DNA from: Saprospiraceae bacterium
Lineage (GTDB): Bacteria > Bacteroidota > Bacteroidia > Chitinophagales > Saprospiraceae
DNA length: 40,545 nucleotides
Direction of reading: 5' to 3'
Assembly (NCBI GenBank): GCA_019638385.1
Contig: JAHBTW010000031.1
Location: 1 to 40,545, forward strand
Positions 24,288 to 32,254 of the stretch are shown here, in pieces. Position 1 is the first letter of the stretch. The number at the start of each line of letters is the position of its first letter. The notes beneath the pieces are model-generated. The model had not been told where the DNA came from. It was given only the letters and a program-made list of their open reading frames with translations, and ran no database searches. A program made the position numbers and the translations under genes.

Positions 24288-24938
24288 TCACTCCTGAAGC
24301 TTCTCCCCGAAGGCCAAATCTCCGGCATCGCCCAGGCCGGGCACGATGTACGATTTTGCGGTCAGTTCTTCGTCAATGGCGCCGGCCCATATATCGGCTT
24401 TGGGAAACAAGCGCTTGACGTACTCCACGCCGGCCGTGCTGGCAATGGCGGTGACGAAATGAATCTTGGCGGGCGTTCCGAATTGCTGCAACTCCTGCGC
24501 CGCAAGCACCATAGACGCGCCGGAAGCCAGCATGGGGTCAATGACGATGAGCACCGAGTCGCTAAGGTCGGGGCAGGAAACGTATTGAACGCTGATTTCA
24601 AAACTACCATCTTTGTGATGCCGCCGATAGGCCGACACAAATGCATGGCCTGCCTGATCGAAAAAATGCGACATGCCCTCGTGCAAGGGGATACCCGCCC
24701 GCAGAATACATGCCAACACGACCTGCTGCCGGGGCAGCGCCACCGTAGCCGTGCCGAGCGGGGTTTCTACCGATCGTTGTTCGTATTTCAGCGTTTTACT
24801 GATCTCGTAGGCAAGCACTTCCCCGATGCGCTCTAAGTTGCGCCGGAAGCGCAGGCGGTCTTTCTGAATATGCACATCGCGCAGCTCGGCGATGAACTGA
24901 TTGGCGAGGGATGCCTTGTCGCTTAGGTTATGTGTCAT
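24288..24938 (-). CDS. upp: Uracil phosphoribosyltransferase
   Basis: A 216-residue Upp, which converts uracil and PRPP to UMP in pyrimidine salvage. The PRPP loop is VLIVIDPMLASGASM. The uracil-binding end is SYIVPGLGDAGDLAFGE, close to the family GLGDAGDR-FGT but with Leu in place of the usual Arg. CILRAGIPLHEGM and GAIDEELTAKSYIVPG are also typical. It stands alone, 188 bases from queD. That spacer holds no feature I can support beyond weak A/T runs. Confidence 0.96.
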   Translation of the reverse strand: MTHNLSDKASLANQFIAELRDVHIQKDRLRFRRNLERIGEVLAYEISKTLKYEQRSVETPLGTATVALPRQQVVLACILRAGIPLHEGMSHFFDQAGHAFVSAYRRHHKDGSFEISVQYVSCPDLSDSVLIVIDPMLASGASMVLAAQELQQFGTPAKIHFVTAIASTAGVEYVKRLFPKADIWAGAIDEELTAKSYIVPGLGDAGDLAFGEKLQE

Positions 24939-25126
24939 GTTCTTGTTTGTTTTCTCCGGCTAAGTTAACGTGAATTATGGATAGCTAAAGAAACCGTAAG
25001 GTGATAACCGCAAAGAACTGTAATGCCATAGGTAGCAACAGAGCGATTTTTTTACGCTGCGGTACCGTTTTTAAACTCCGCCGTATGAACCTGGCAAGTA
25101 GTTGCTCACATGCGGGTAAGGGCATG

Positions 25127-25483
25127 CTACTCTCCGCGATATACTACTCCACTCGTTTGGTTTTCGCAGGCCACGACCTTACACAGTTGGGGCAATTGGG
25201 GTTTTAGCTGCCGCCAAATCCATACGGCCAAGTTCTCGGCAGTGGGGTTTTCCAATCCCGGAATATCGTTGAGTACCTTGTGATCGAGCAGTTTTTCCAA
25301 TGGTTTCCAGGCATCTTTGATGTCGGCAAAGTCGGTTACCCAACCGAGTACGGGGTGCAACTCCCCCTCCAGATACAAGCGCACAATATAGGTATGGCCG
25401 TGCATGTGCCGGCACTTGTGATCTTCGGGCACATGCGGCAGCCAGTGCGCCGAGTCGAATGTAAATTCTTTAAAGATTTCCAT
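25127..25483 (-). CDS. queD: 6-carboxytetrahydropterin synthase QueD
   Basis: A 118-residue QueD/PTPS-family enzyme making 6-carboxy-5,6,7,8-tetrahydropterin in queuosine (and other deazapurine) synthesis. The zinc ligands are His13 (FDSAHWL), His28 and His30 (HMHGHTY). The catalytic Cys24 is in HKCRH. NPTAENLAVWIW and the ENQTSG segment with the substrate-binding Glu are present. It is the last gene of a tight operon with the EVE-domain and TrmH-family genes (gap of seven bases), giving an RNA-modification theme. An equivalent role in another pterin pathway cannot be excluded from sequence alone. Confidence 0.95.
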   Translation of the reverse strand: MEIFKEFTFDSAHWLPHVPEDHKCRHMHGHTYIVRLYLEGELHPVLGWVTDFADIKDAWKPLEKLLDHKVLNDIPGLENPTAENLAVWIWRQLKPQLPQLCKVVACENQTSGVVYRGE

Positions 25484-25490
25484 AATTCCC

Positions 25491-25913
25491 TTAGTTGTTT
25501 TCTGCCTCCGTTTCTCCCAACTCCATTATTTTCAAAAATTCGTCTTTCTGTAAAGGCATTACCGACAAGCGCCCCATGCGCACCAGGCCGATCTGCTGCA
25601 ACTCCGGCACGGTTTTAATGATTGGTAGCGGAACCGGTTTCGCCAGTCGCTTCACGGGCACGAGGTCCACCACCGACCAGTCGCCCTTTTCTGCGGTGGG
25701 ATCAGGGTAGTGCTCGCGATCCACCCGGCAAAGCCCCACCACTTCCAGCCCTTCGCGACTGTGATAGAACAAGACGAGGTCGCCAGTTTTCATAGCGCGA
25801 AGATGGTTGCGGGCCGTGTAGTTGCGCACCCCTTCCCACATCGTGCGGCCACTGCGCTCCAATTCCTCAAAGGGATACACGAAGGGTTCCGATTTGACCA
25901 GCCAGTAGTTCAT
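25491..25913 (-). CDS. EVE-domain protein
   Basis: A 140-residue single EVE domain: MNYWLVKSEPFVYPFEELERSGRTMWEGVRNYTARNHLRAMKTGDLVLFYHS, then VVGLCRVDREHYPDPTAEKGDWSVVDLVPV. EVE domains belong to the PUA-like fold and read modified bases in nucleic acids. Stand-alone versions are widespread and often lie near tRNA or rRNA modification genes. Here it is one base from the TrmH-family gene upstream and seven from queD downstream, so the three are co-transcribed. Confidence 0.95.
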   Translation of the reverse strand: MNYWLVKSEPFVYPFEELERSGRTMWEGVRNYTARNHLRAMKTGDLVLFYHSREGLEVVGLCRVDREHYPDPTAEKGDWSVVDLVPVKRLAKPVPLPIIKTVPELQQIGLVRMGRLSVMPLQKDEFLKIMELGETEAENN

Positions 25914-25914
25914 A

Positions 25915-26448
25915 TCAGCCGAATTTTATTTTTCTGACAATTTCCCAAAGGACTACCCCTACACAAACCGAGATATTGAGCGAATGTTTGGCGCCCCACT
26001 GCGGCACCTCAATGGCGCCTGCTGCCTGTTCCATCCACGCTTCGCCCACGCCGCTCACTTCATTGCCGAAAACGAAGGCATAACGCTCGCCCGGCGCCGG
26101 CGTAAAATCCTGCAATGCGGTGCTGCCCGCTGCCTGTTCTACCGCCCATATCTGATAGCCCTGCGCCTCCAGCGTTGCGACGGCTTCCGCTGCGGTGGCG
26201 GCGTAACTCCATGCCACTGTTTCGGTAGCTCCCAGGGCTGATTTGGCAATTTCCCGATGTGGCGGGGTAGCGGTGATGCCGCACAAAAAAATGTGTTGCA
26301 ATGCGAACGCATCGGCGGTGCGGAAGGCAGAACCGACATTGAGGGCCGAGCGCACATTGTCGAGCACCAGCGCAATAGGCAGCTTGGGTTGAAGCCGGAC
26401 GGTCTCCGGATCGGGGCGTTCCAACTCGTCGGGATGATACTTACGCAT
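25915..26448 (-). CDS. TrmH/SpoU-family RNA 2'-O-methyltransferase
   Basis: A 177-residue SPOUT methyltransferase. Motif 1 is LDNVRSALNVGSAFRTAD, motif 2 is VFGNEVSGVGEAWM, motif 3 is LNISVCVGVVLWEIVRK. These form the trefoil knot that binds S-adenosylmethionine. The start at MRKYHPDELERPDPE (26448) is chosen because the upstream extension runs into the tRNA terminator. The precise tRNA or rRNA target is not readable from sequence. First gene of the TrmH-EVE-QueD operon. Confidence 0.93.
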   Translation of the reverse strand: MRKYHPDELERPDPETVRLQPKLPIALVLDNVRSALNVGSAFRTADAFALQHIFLCGITATPPHREIAKSALGATETVAWSYAATAAEAVATLEAQGYQIWAVEQAAGSTALQDFTPAPGERYAFVFGNEVSGVGEAWMEQAAGAIEVPQWGAKHSLNISVCVGVVLWEIVRKIKFG

Positions 26449-26470
26449 GCGGCAGGAATTGGGATTGAAT

Positions 26471-26507
26471 AAAAAAAGCCCTTGCAATCTATTGATATAC
26501 AAGGACT
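26471..26507 (-). terminator. Intrinsic terminator of tRNA-Lys
   Basis: On the minus strand AGTCCTTG (26500-26507) pairs with CAAGGGCT (26477-26484) through one G-T wobble around a 15-base loop, followed by seven T residues (26471-26477). It lies seven bases beyond the tRNA 3' end and before the TrmH-family gene, separating the two transcripts. Confidence 0.85.
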
Positions 26508-26513
26508 ATTGGT

Positions 26514-26589
26514 TGGTGATTCCGCTGGGATTCGAACCCAGGACCCATACATTAAAAGTGTATTGCTCTACCAGCTGAGCTACGGAATC
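26514..26589 (-). tRNA. tRNA-Lys (anticodon UUU)
   Basis: Seventy-six bases including an encoded CCA. The acceptor stem GATTCCG/CGGAATC is perfect, with discriminator A. The D arm contains AGCTGGTAGA. The anticodon stem ATACA/TGTAT encloses the loop CTTTTAA with anticodon TTT. The T arm is CTGGG-TTCGAAT-CCCAG. A -7 element is found just upstream and an intrinsic terminator just downstream, so it is a single-gene unit. Confidence 0.98.
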
Positions 26590-26612
26590 GGCGCCTTTTT
26601 TGAAAAGCGAGG

Positions 26613-26620
26613 CAAAGATA
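26613..26620 (-). promoter_or_regulatory. -7 element of tRNA-Lys
   Basis: TATCTTTG on the minus strand matches TAnnTTTG and lies 23 bases upstream of the mature tRNA 5' end. The expected -33 TTTG is not in the ideal place. Confidence 0.55.
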
Positions 26621-26739
26621 TGTCCGTTTTGCCAAAAAAGAACGTACAAAAGAAAATTTTTTTCTCCGGGAGAGGGGAAACGCCGATGCACGGAGTCGAG
26701 TTCCCTGCATCGGCGTTTATTTTAAAAGAACATTCAAAA

Positions 26740-28506
26740 TCAATTCACATACAAACGCTGCCCCGGAATGACGGCTTCGCCGGGATTGAGATTGTTCAGG
26801 CGGCGCAGGTTTTCGGTAGTGGTACTGTACCGACGGGCGATGTCGAAAAGCGTCTCGTCATTGCCTACCAGATGGGTGCTGCGTTTGACGGCCCGGTCTT
26901 CATAACTTGCAGGCACGGAGCTATCATAAGTCGGCGCCATGCGGGCGCTGAGATTGGAACTTACCTGACCGGAACCGTAAGTTTCGTTGCCGTAGGGCGC
27001 GGGCAGGGTGGAGTAATTATTATATGTACTCGTATTCACGGCCGATTTCCAGGAATTGGAGGTCAGTTCTGTTTCGGTAGCCGTTGCCTGCTCCAGCGTG
27101 CCGGTGGAGATGATTTTGCCGCCGGTCGTTCCCCAGGGGCTGTCGGCTACTGCCGGGCTTCTTGCCGTGAGGGTTGTTGTGCGGGCATCATAAGAGGTGG
27201 AAGGTGTTGTCGTACGGGTATCCGTCAGAGAGGGGCAGTTGCAATCGGTCGTTTTGAGCGTTTGGCCTATTCTGGCTACCTCGTTGGCGCTCAGATTATT
27301 GAGATAACGGAAGCGGTATTCAGAATAGCCGTACTTCATGGCGATGGATGCAATGGTTTCACCCGCCTGCACTGTGTGCGTACCGGCGTACGTTTTCCAA
27401 ACCGGCAGCGCTTCTCCCACTCCACGCGGCGTAAGGCTTTCGGCGGAATAGCCGGCGGGTACGCTGGTAAGGGATGCAACGCGCAACTTCTGGCAGGGGT
27501 AAATGGTGCTGGAAGCGTTCAGATTGTTCCATTCGCGCAACTGGCTCACATTCACCTTGTACTGAAGCGAAATGCGGTACAAGTTTTCCTCTTTGCGCAC
27601 GATGTGGTAACCGTTACCGGAAACTTCTCCGCAGGGATCGGCTGCTGCAACCGTTGTAGTGGTAACAGGGGCGGCAGGATTCACCACCGGAATAACGGTT
27701 TCGGCTGAAACCGGCACATCTCCGGAACGGGGTACCAATTCAACGCCCGGATCGCCGGCGCTCGCCACCGGAACCGGGCGCTCGCCCCTGCACACAATGC
27801 GCAGATAATCTGCCGTAAGGCGGTCGTTCACTTTTTCCAAACGAAGCGTGTTGCTCATAGCCGCTGCGGCATTGGCGCCGCTACGGTCTTCTATCACACC
27901 GATCTCCGGCGCCACCACCAAATTGGTATAAGGCCCGCCGGTAAGCCCCGACATGCTGAAGATGTACTCGCCGGAACAGGTATTGTCTATGCGGCCTTCA
28001 AATTGCACAATGGAGTTCGTTTTGTTGAGTGCAATGTTTTCGCCGATCACGCCCATCCGGGTGTCGAAAGCAAACTGGAAACGCGGCGACTGGTACATCA
28101 GCACGCCGGATTGGTTGCTGAAATAGCCGGCATAGGCTACTTTGGTAATGTGATAGCGACCGCCTCCGGTGGCCCGCACCACAATGACTTCGGTTGTTTG
28201 CTGATTGATGGCCTGCACCAACCGCTGATCGAAAATGGTGTTGCCGCAATTCAGGGTTTGAGCCGGCAACTGCGCCACAGGATTGGGGTTTTCTGCCCCC
28301 AGCGTGAGCGATATTTTATCCCCGACAGGCGTATTTACCTGATATACAATGAATTTTTCACCGGTTGGACTCGCCGGATTGCCGTACTCTAAGCGATCCA
28401 TACAAGCCGCATCGAAATAGATGTAGAGCGTGCCCGCACCGAAACCCGGCGTAAGAGCAAGCAACAGAACAGCAACAACAGCAGTAGTTTTCAGGAACTG
28501 TTTCAT
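26740..28506 (-). CDS. LysM-repeat cell-wall-associated protein
   Basis: A 588-residue exported protein. The start at MKQFLKTTAVVAVLLLALTPGFGA (28506) gives a clean signal peptide. A beta-rich N-terminal part (about 25-240) is of no family I know. A proline/threonine/valine linker leads to three LysM domains at about 299-343 (YHIVRKEENLYRISLQYKVNVSQLREWNNL), 376-419 (HTVQAGETIASIAMKYG) and 545-588 (HLVGNDETLFDIARRYSTTTENLRRLNNLNPGEAVIPGQRLYV). Ser/Thr-rich spacers separate the last two. LysM domains bind peptidoglycan glycan chains, so it is probably periplasmic and wall-bound. No hydrolase domain is visible. Confidence 0.9.
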   Translation of the reverse strand: MKQFLKTTAVVAVLLLALTPGFGAGTLYIYFDAACMDRLEYGNPASPTGEKFIVYQVNTPVGDKISLTLGAENPNPVAQLPAQTLNCGNTIFDQRLVQAINQQTTEVIVVRATGGGRYHITKVAYAGYFSNQSGVLMYQSPRFQFAFDTRMGVIGENIALNKTNSIVQFEGRIDNTCSGEYIFSMSGLTGGPYTNLVVAPEIGVIEDRSGANAAAAMSNTLRLEKVNDRLTADYLRIVCRGERPVPVASAGDPGVELVPRSGDVPVSAETVIPVVNPAAPVTTTTVAAADPCGEVSGNGYHIVRKEENLYRISLQYKVNVSQLREWNNLNASSTIYPCQKLRVASLTSVPAGYSAESLTPRGVGEALPVWKTYAGTHTVQAGETIASIAMKYGYSEYRFRYLNNLSANEVARIGQTLKTTDCNCPSLTDTRTTTPSTSYDARTTTLTARSPAVADSPWGTTGGKIISTGTLEQATATETELTSNSWKSAVNTSTYNNYSTLPAPYGNETYGSGQVSSNLSARMAPTYDSSVPASYEDRAVKRSTHLVGNDETLFDIARRYSTTTENLRRLNNLNPGEAVIPGQRLYVN

Positions 28507-28530
28507 GGATGTTTGATTTGGTTTGAACGC

Positions 28531-28562
28531 GTAAGGTACCAATAATCAGTAGCTTATGCAAA
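28531..28562 (-). promoter_or_regulatory. Promoter of the LysM gene
   Basis: TTTG (28559-28562 complement), a 20-base spacer, then TACCTTAC (28531-28538 complement), with two mismatches in the -7 element. It supports the start at 28506. Confidence 0.45.
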
Positions 28563-28650
28563 TTGTTTTTATTGCCGCCTACATAAACGCCTGACAATCA
28601 ATAAAAGTTGTTTTTTGAAAGCGCCTTGTTAATACAAAAAAAACACTTTT

Positions 28651-29490
28651 TCAGAACCGCCGGAGGTCCTTAGCCCTAAAGCTCCATTCCGGGGTGCGCA
28701 GCACATCGCCGAAATCGGCTTCGTGCCAGGGGCTGAGCGTTGCGTTCACGGGGTTTTTAAGCACCTGGGTTTCCTGTGCGGGCATATAGCTTTGCGCCAG
28801 CAGGAAGACCTTTTTGCCGGTTTGCGGATGCAGGGCTACATCCACTACGATAACCGCATGGCCGGGCGAACCGCCCTGTACGAACACATCGCCGATGGCG
28901 AGTTCGGACACCCTGGCCGGCTTCATTTCCTGTTGCAAAGACCAGGTATTGGCGTAGGCAAATACAATTTGTAAGTATTTCCAAAAATCGCGGTAGGTGT
29001 TGGATGCGCTCGCCGAGGATGTCCAATACACGTCGCGGCCTTTCACCACGATGCGATTGCCCTGCATCCATTGGCTGTAATCGGCGCGGAAACCGCTCGA
29101 AAAATGAAAGCTGATTTGATCGTAGCGCTTGCGCTCGTACAGGTACTCGGCGCGCAGGCGAATGACGGCGTCGGCGCATTGGTGCAAGTCGCGGGCGCCG
29201 ATGTCTAACGCAACGACCGCGTCATACACCCCTCTGTCGGGCTTCACCTTGCCGTTGTAATACAACACCGGCTCGCCGTGCGGTTTGAGCGGCAATTGTC
29301 GCAAATAGCGCCCGAAAGAATTGCTCTCCGCCCGGATTCTTTCATAGCCCGCCGGCGCGTTGAAGCGGGTCTCAATCGTGGTTCCGGAGGGGTTGATGTG
29401 TGCGCCGGTTCGCCTGTCGGCGCCGGTATTCTGGCCGCAAGCGAGGAACAAAACGGAAGCGCACAATGGGGTGAAGAGTAATTTTTTCAT
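28651..29490 (-). CDS. DUF4846-family lipoprotein
   Basis: A 279-residue lipoprotein with lipobox LFLAC (Cys18). The family pattern is clear: FGRYLRQLPLKPHGEPVLYYNGK, LDIGARDLHQCADAVIRLRAEYLY, then GSPGHAVIVVDVALHPQTGKKVFLLAQSYMPAQETQVLKNP. The GHAVIVVD and LLAQSYMPAQ segments suggest a compact papain-like or related enzyme fold. The function of DUF4846 is not established. Same strand as the LysM gene but separated by 144 A/T-rich bases; both probably act in the envelope. Confidence 0.9.
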   Translation of the reverse strand: MKKLLFTPLCASVLFLACGQNTGADRRTGAHINPSGTTIETRFNAPAGYERIRAESNSFGRYLRQLPLKPHGEPVLYYNGKVKPDRGVYDAVVALDIGARDLHQCADAVIRLRAEYLYERKRYDQISFHFSSGFRADYSQWMQGNRIVVKGRDVYWTSSASASNTYRDFWKYLQIVFAYANTWSLQQEMKPARVSELAIGDVFVQGGSPGHAVIVVDVALHPQTGKKVFLLAQSYMPAQETQVLKNPVNATLSPWHEADFGDVLRTPEWSFRAKDLRRF

Positions 29491-29599
29491 GCAGTTATTT
29501 TGAATATGCCCGCCAAATAACGCAATTAATACCCAATAGCGCGCCTTTTCAGTATTTTGTTGTTGCCTTTTTGTACTTTTACGACTTTCCCTGTATGAT

Positions 29600-30406
29600 A
29601 TGAATCATGAATGTTACATACCGGAAAAGCCGAACGGGTTGATCAAAATGATTTGGGAGCAGGTTTGCGATGATCCCATGCACTGGAAAATTCTGCCCAG
29701 CGGCATGGTGGAATTGATTTTTAGGGTCGGCCCGACGATTCAAATGGAGAAGGCCCGGAAGTTAGGCCCGGAAAACAATCCTATGCAAAACTTTTGTTTC
29801 CTGTCGGGCCTGCACACCAAGCCCCTGTACATGAGTTTTGAAAAGTTTCATGTCGTCGGCGTTCAGATGTATCCCGTTGCGGTGAAAGCCCTGTTCGGAC
29901 TGCCGGCCAACGAAATTCGGGACGGCGCAGCCGAAGGAGATATGCTGTTCGACGAATTAAACCGAGTAGAAGATTTGTTGAAATCGGCAGCGCCGTTTCC
30001 ATACAAAGCACGCCGGCTGGAACACCTGCTCCTTCGTCGGATACATGAAAACAACGAGTTGTATGTGGCGATGAAGTTATCCCGGCTGGCCCAAGGGCTT
30101 GTCCGGCAGAAAACGCTCGGCGAAAGCATTGACATTGCCACTTGCCTCGGCTATTCCCGCACCCAAACATTTCGCATCTTCAACGACTGGTTCGGTTGGT
30201 CGGCGGGGCATTGCCTTCAACTGTTCCAGTTTGTCAATTCCACACATCGCCTGCACCTCCCGTTTGGCCGGTTGGTGGATGTGGGTATGCAAGAGGGGTA
30301 TTTTGATCAGCCTCATTTTATTCGCGCCTTCAAAGATTTTGCGGAGATGACGCCGGGCGAATACCGGGGAAAAATGACCGGATTGCCCGGACAACTTTCA
30401 TACTGA
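29600..30406 (+). CDS. AraC-family transcriptional regulator
   Basis: A 268-residue regulator. The N-terminal part (MNHECYIPEKPNGLIKMIWEQ...LPSGMVELIFRVGP) is the sensor type found in many Bacteroidota AraC proteins that begin with a Pro-x-x-x-L-x-x-hydrophobic segment (DUF6597-like). The C-terminal double helix-turn-helix is marked by IATCLGYSRTQTFRIFNDWFGWSAGHCLQL and GYFDQPHFIRAFKDFAEMTPGEYR. The ligand is unknown. It precedes a membrane protein and a cytochrome gene on the same strand and may control them. A -7-like TACTTTTA lies at 29574-29581. Confidence 0.92.
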   Translation: MNHECYIPEKPNGLIKMIWEQVCDDPMHWKILPSGMVELIFRVGPTIQMEKARKLGPENNPMQNFCFLSGLHTKPLYMSFEKFHVVGVQMYPVAVKALFGLPANEIRDGAAEGDMLFDELNRVEDLLKSAAPFPYKARRLEHLLLRRIHENNELYVAMKLSRLAQGLVRQKTLGESIDIATCLGYSRTQTFRIFNDWFGWSAGHCLQLFQFVNSTHRLHLPFGRLVDVGMQEGYFDQPHFIRAFKDFAEMTPGEYRGKMTGLPGQLSY

Positions 30407-30468
30407 TGGAACATTTGTACATTTTTTTGGCAAAGCGACGCCCCACCTTTGTTGAAAAAACATACATC

Positions 30469-31140
30469 ATGACAACAGACAAAACCATCGGAACAACGGC
30501 GCCCAATCGCCTGACGGGCAATTTCACCATCATCGGCGCCGTCATCATGCTCATTGGCGCAGCGCTTTGGGGAAGCTCCGGCACGGATCTTTGGGCCGCA
30601 TTGCAAACCGGCGACATAGTCGGCTACCTGACCGCCGCGAGCGGGGTGAAAGGGCTGCTCATTGCCAATCTCAGTTGTTGGATAACGGGGGTATTCCTCA
30701 TGGGTACGGCTTTGCATTTAATCGCCGATTTGATCAAAGACCGGCCTGTTGCGGCCAGGGCAACGCGGATGTGCGTCAACACGGCCGTTCCATTAGCCAT
30801 TACCTCTTTCATTACCATGCTTGTATTGGTCGTTCAACTTGCGCCGGGTGACTCAGGGTCTTCAATAGAAATAGCCGGCGCCATAGGCTGGATCGGCGCA
30901 CGGGCCGACGACCTGGCCACTGCGCTCATCATCGGCGCAGCGCCGTTGTTACTCTCTGTGGCCGGCAAGGGCAACTGGGCGCCCAATTGGTTGATGTATT
31001 GGGGCTATCTGGCCGGGAGCGCCGGGCTGCTTTCCATCGTTGCCATTTATGTACCCGCCATTTCATCTTTAGGATTCATAATCGTACCCGTCGGTATCGG
31101 CTGGATGATCGCCGCCGGGATTGTGCTTCGCAAAAAATAA
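30469..31140 (+). CDS. Six-pass membrane protein of unknown function
   Basis: A 223-residue integral membrane protein from MTTDKTIGTTAPNRLTGN. The open frame 63 bases upstream begins within the AraC stop and adds a poor N-terminus. About six hydrophobic helices are seen, the first near FTIIGAVIMLIGAALWG and the last near LGFIIVPVGIGWMIAAGIVL. The look is that of DUF4386-type or related integral proteins, but I do not recognise the family with certainty. It follows the AraC gene by 62 bases and precedes the cytochrome gene by 48, so the three may form one unit. Confidence 0.82.
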   Translation: MTTDKTIGTTAPNRLTGNFTIIGAVIMLIGAALWGSSGTDLWAALQTGDIVGYLTAASGVKGLLIANLSCWITGVFLMGTALHLIADLIKDRPVAARATRMCVNTAVPLAITSFITMLVLVVQLAPGDSGSSIEIAGAIGWIGARADDLATALIIGAAPLLLSVAGKGNWAPNWLMYWGYLAGSAGLLSIVAIYVPAISSLGFIIVPVGIGWMIAAGIVLRKK

Positions 31141-31188
31141 GCTCCTGAAAAATACTACGATAAAATTTTCTCACTAAAAACTATTGAC

Positions 31189-32166
31189 ATGAAAACACGC
31201 TACAAAGTACTCCTCGCCCTGGCGGGAATCCTGCTTCTGTTTGTCCTTTTCGTCCAAATCGGCGGCAACAAAAAATTTGACGCGCCCTATCCGGAGATCA
31301 CCGCCGGCACCGACCCCGAGATCATTGCAAGAGGGGAGTATCTGGTATTCGGGCCGGCGCACTGCGCCACCTGTCATGTACCTATGGATAAAATCATGGC
31401 TGTTGAAGAAGGGTTGAAAATTCCGCTTTCCGGGGGATGGGAGGTTGCTATTCCACCGGGAACCCTTCGGGCGCCCAATCTGACACCCGATCCGGAGACC
31501 GGCATCGGCAACCGCACCGACGGCGAGTTGGCGCGCACCCTGCGTTCCGGCATCGGCCACGACGGCCGTTACATCATGCCGGTAATGCCTTATTCTCAAA
31601 TGAGTGACGCCGACCTCACCGCCATCATTTCTTATCTGAGATCCCAACCTGCGGTGAAGAACCCAATGAAGCCTACGCAGTACAGCTTTCTCGGTAAGGC
31701 ATTGATCGCTTTCGGCATGTTAAAACCCACTCCGCCCGCCGAGCAGCCACCGGCAGATGTCCCGCGAGATGCCGGCACGGCTTACGGCCGCTATATGGCC
31801 ACCGCCGTTGCAAATTGCATGGGCTGCCACACCGAAATGGATTTGATGAGCGGGCAATTCACCAAACCGCATTTCTCCGGAGGGTTTGTGTTCGAACCCG
31901 ACGCCTTTTCCCAAGGGTACGGCTTTGTGTCTCCCAACCTGACCCCTCACCCGGAATACGGTATCATGACCACTTGGACAGCGGAAACCTTCATCAGCAG
32001 AATGCGGGCAGGGCGTGTATATAAAGGCAGCCCCATGCCCTGGGGCGCATTATCCAGAATGGACAGCACCGACTCGCAGGCGATTTTTGCTTTTCTGCAA
32101 TCTTTAGACCCTATTGATAATAAGATTGAAAAAATCGTGTATGCGCCGGGGGAAGAGATGAAATAG
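31189..32166 (+). CDS. Membrane-anchored diheme cytochrome c
   Basis: A 325-residue protein with an uncleaved N-terminal anchor (VLLALAGILLLFVLFVQI) and two class I cytochrome c domains. The heme sites are CATCH (59-63) and CMGCH (210-214), with RGEYLVFGPAHCATC and GRYMATAVANCMGC leading in. Likely distal Met ligands lie in YIMPVMPY (about 130) and GSPMPWG (about 285). The arrangement resembles cytochrome subunits of periplasmic dehydrogenases (gluconate or alcohol type), with PNLTPDPETGIG occurring in the first domain and PNLTPHPEYGI in the second. It should transfer electrons in the periplasm; no dehydrogenase partner is encoded nearby. Confidence 0.93.
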   Translation: MKTRYKVLLALAGILLLFVLFVQIGGNKKFDAPYPEITAGTDPEIIARGEYLVFGPAHCATCHVPMDKIMAVEEGLKIPLSGGWEVAIPPGTLRAPNLTPDPETGIGNRTDGELARTLRSGIGHDGRYIMPVMPYSQMSDADLTAIISYLRSQPAVKNPMKPTQYSFLGKALIAFGMLKPTPPAEQPPADVPRDAGTAYGRYMATAVANCMGCHTEMDLMSGQFTKPHFSGGFVFEPDAFSQGYGFVSPNLTPHPEYGIMTTWTAETFISRMRAGRVYKGSPMPWGALSRMDSTDSQAIFAFLQSLDPIDNKIEKIVYAPGEEMK

Positions 32167-32254
32167 TTTTTACTTGGGCAAAAAGACCCTGCACGCAACG
32201 GTGAAAGAAAAGGCAACAACCGAAGTGACGGCGGAATGGTGAGCCTGCAACGCC

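Noticed and set aside
25001..25126. Small plus-strand gene between upp and queD
   Set aside because: The frame overlaps the end of queD, lacks family features and has no promoter; treated as noncoding.
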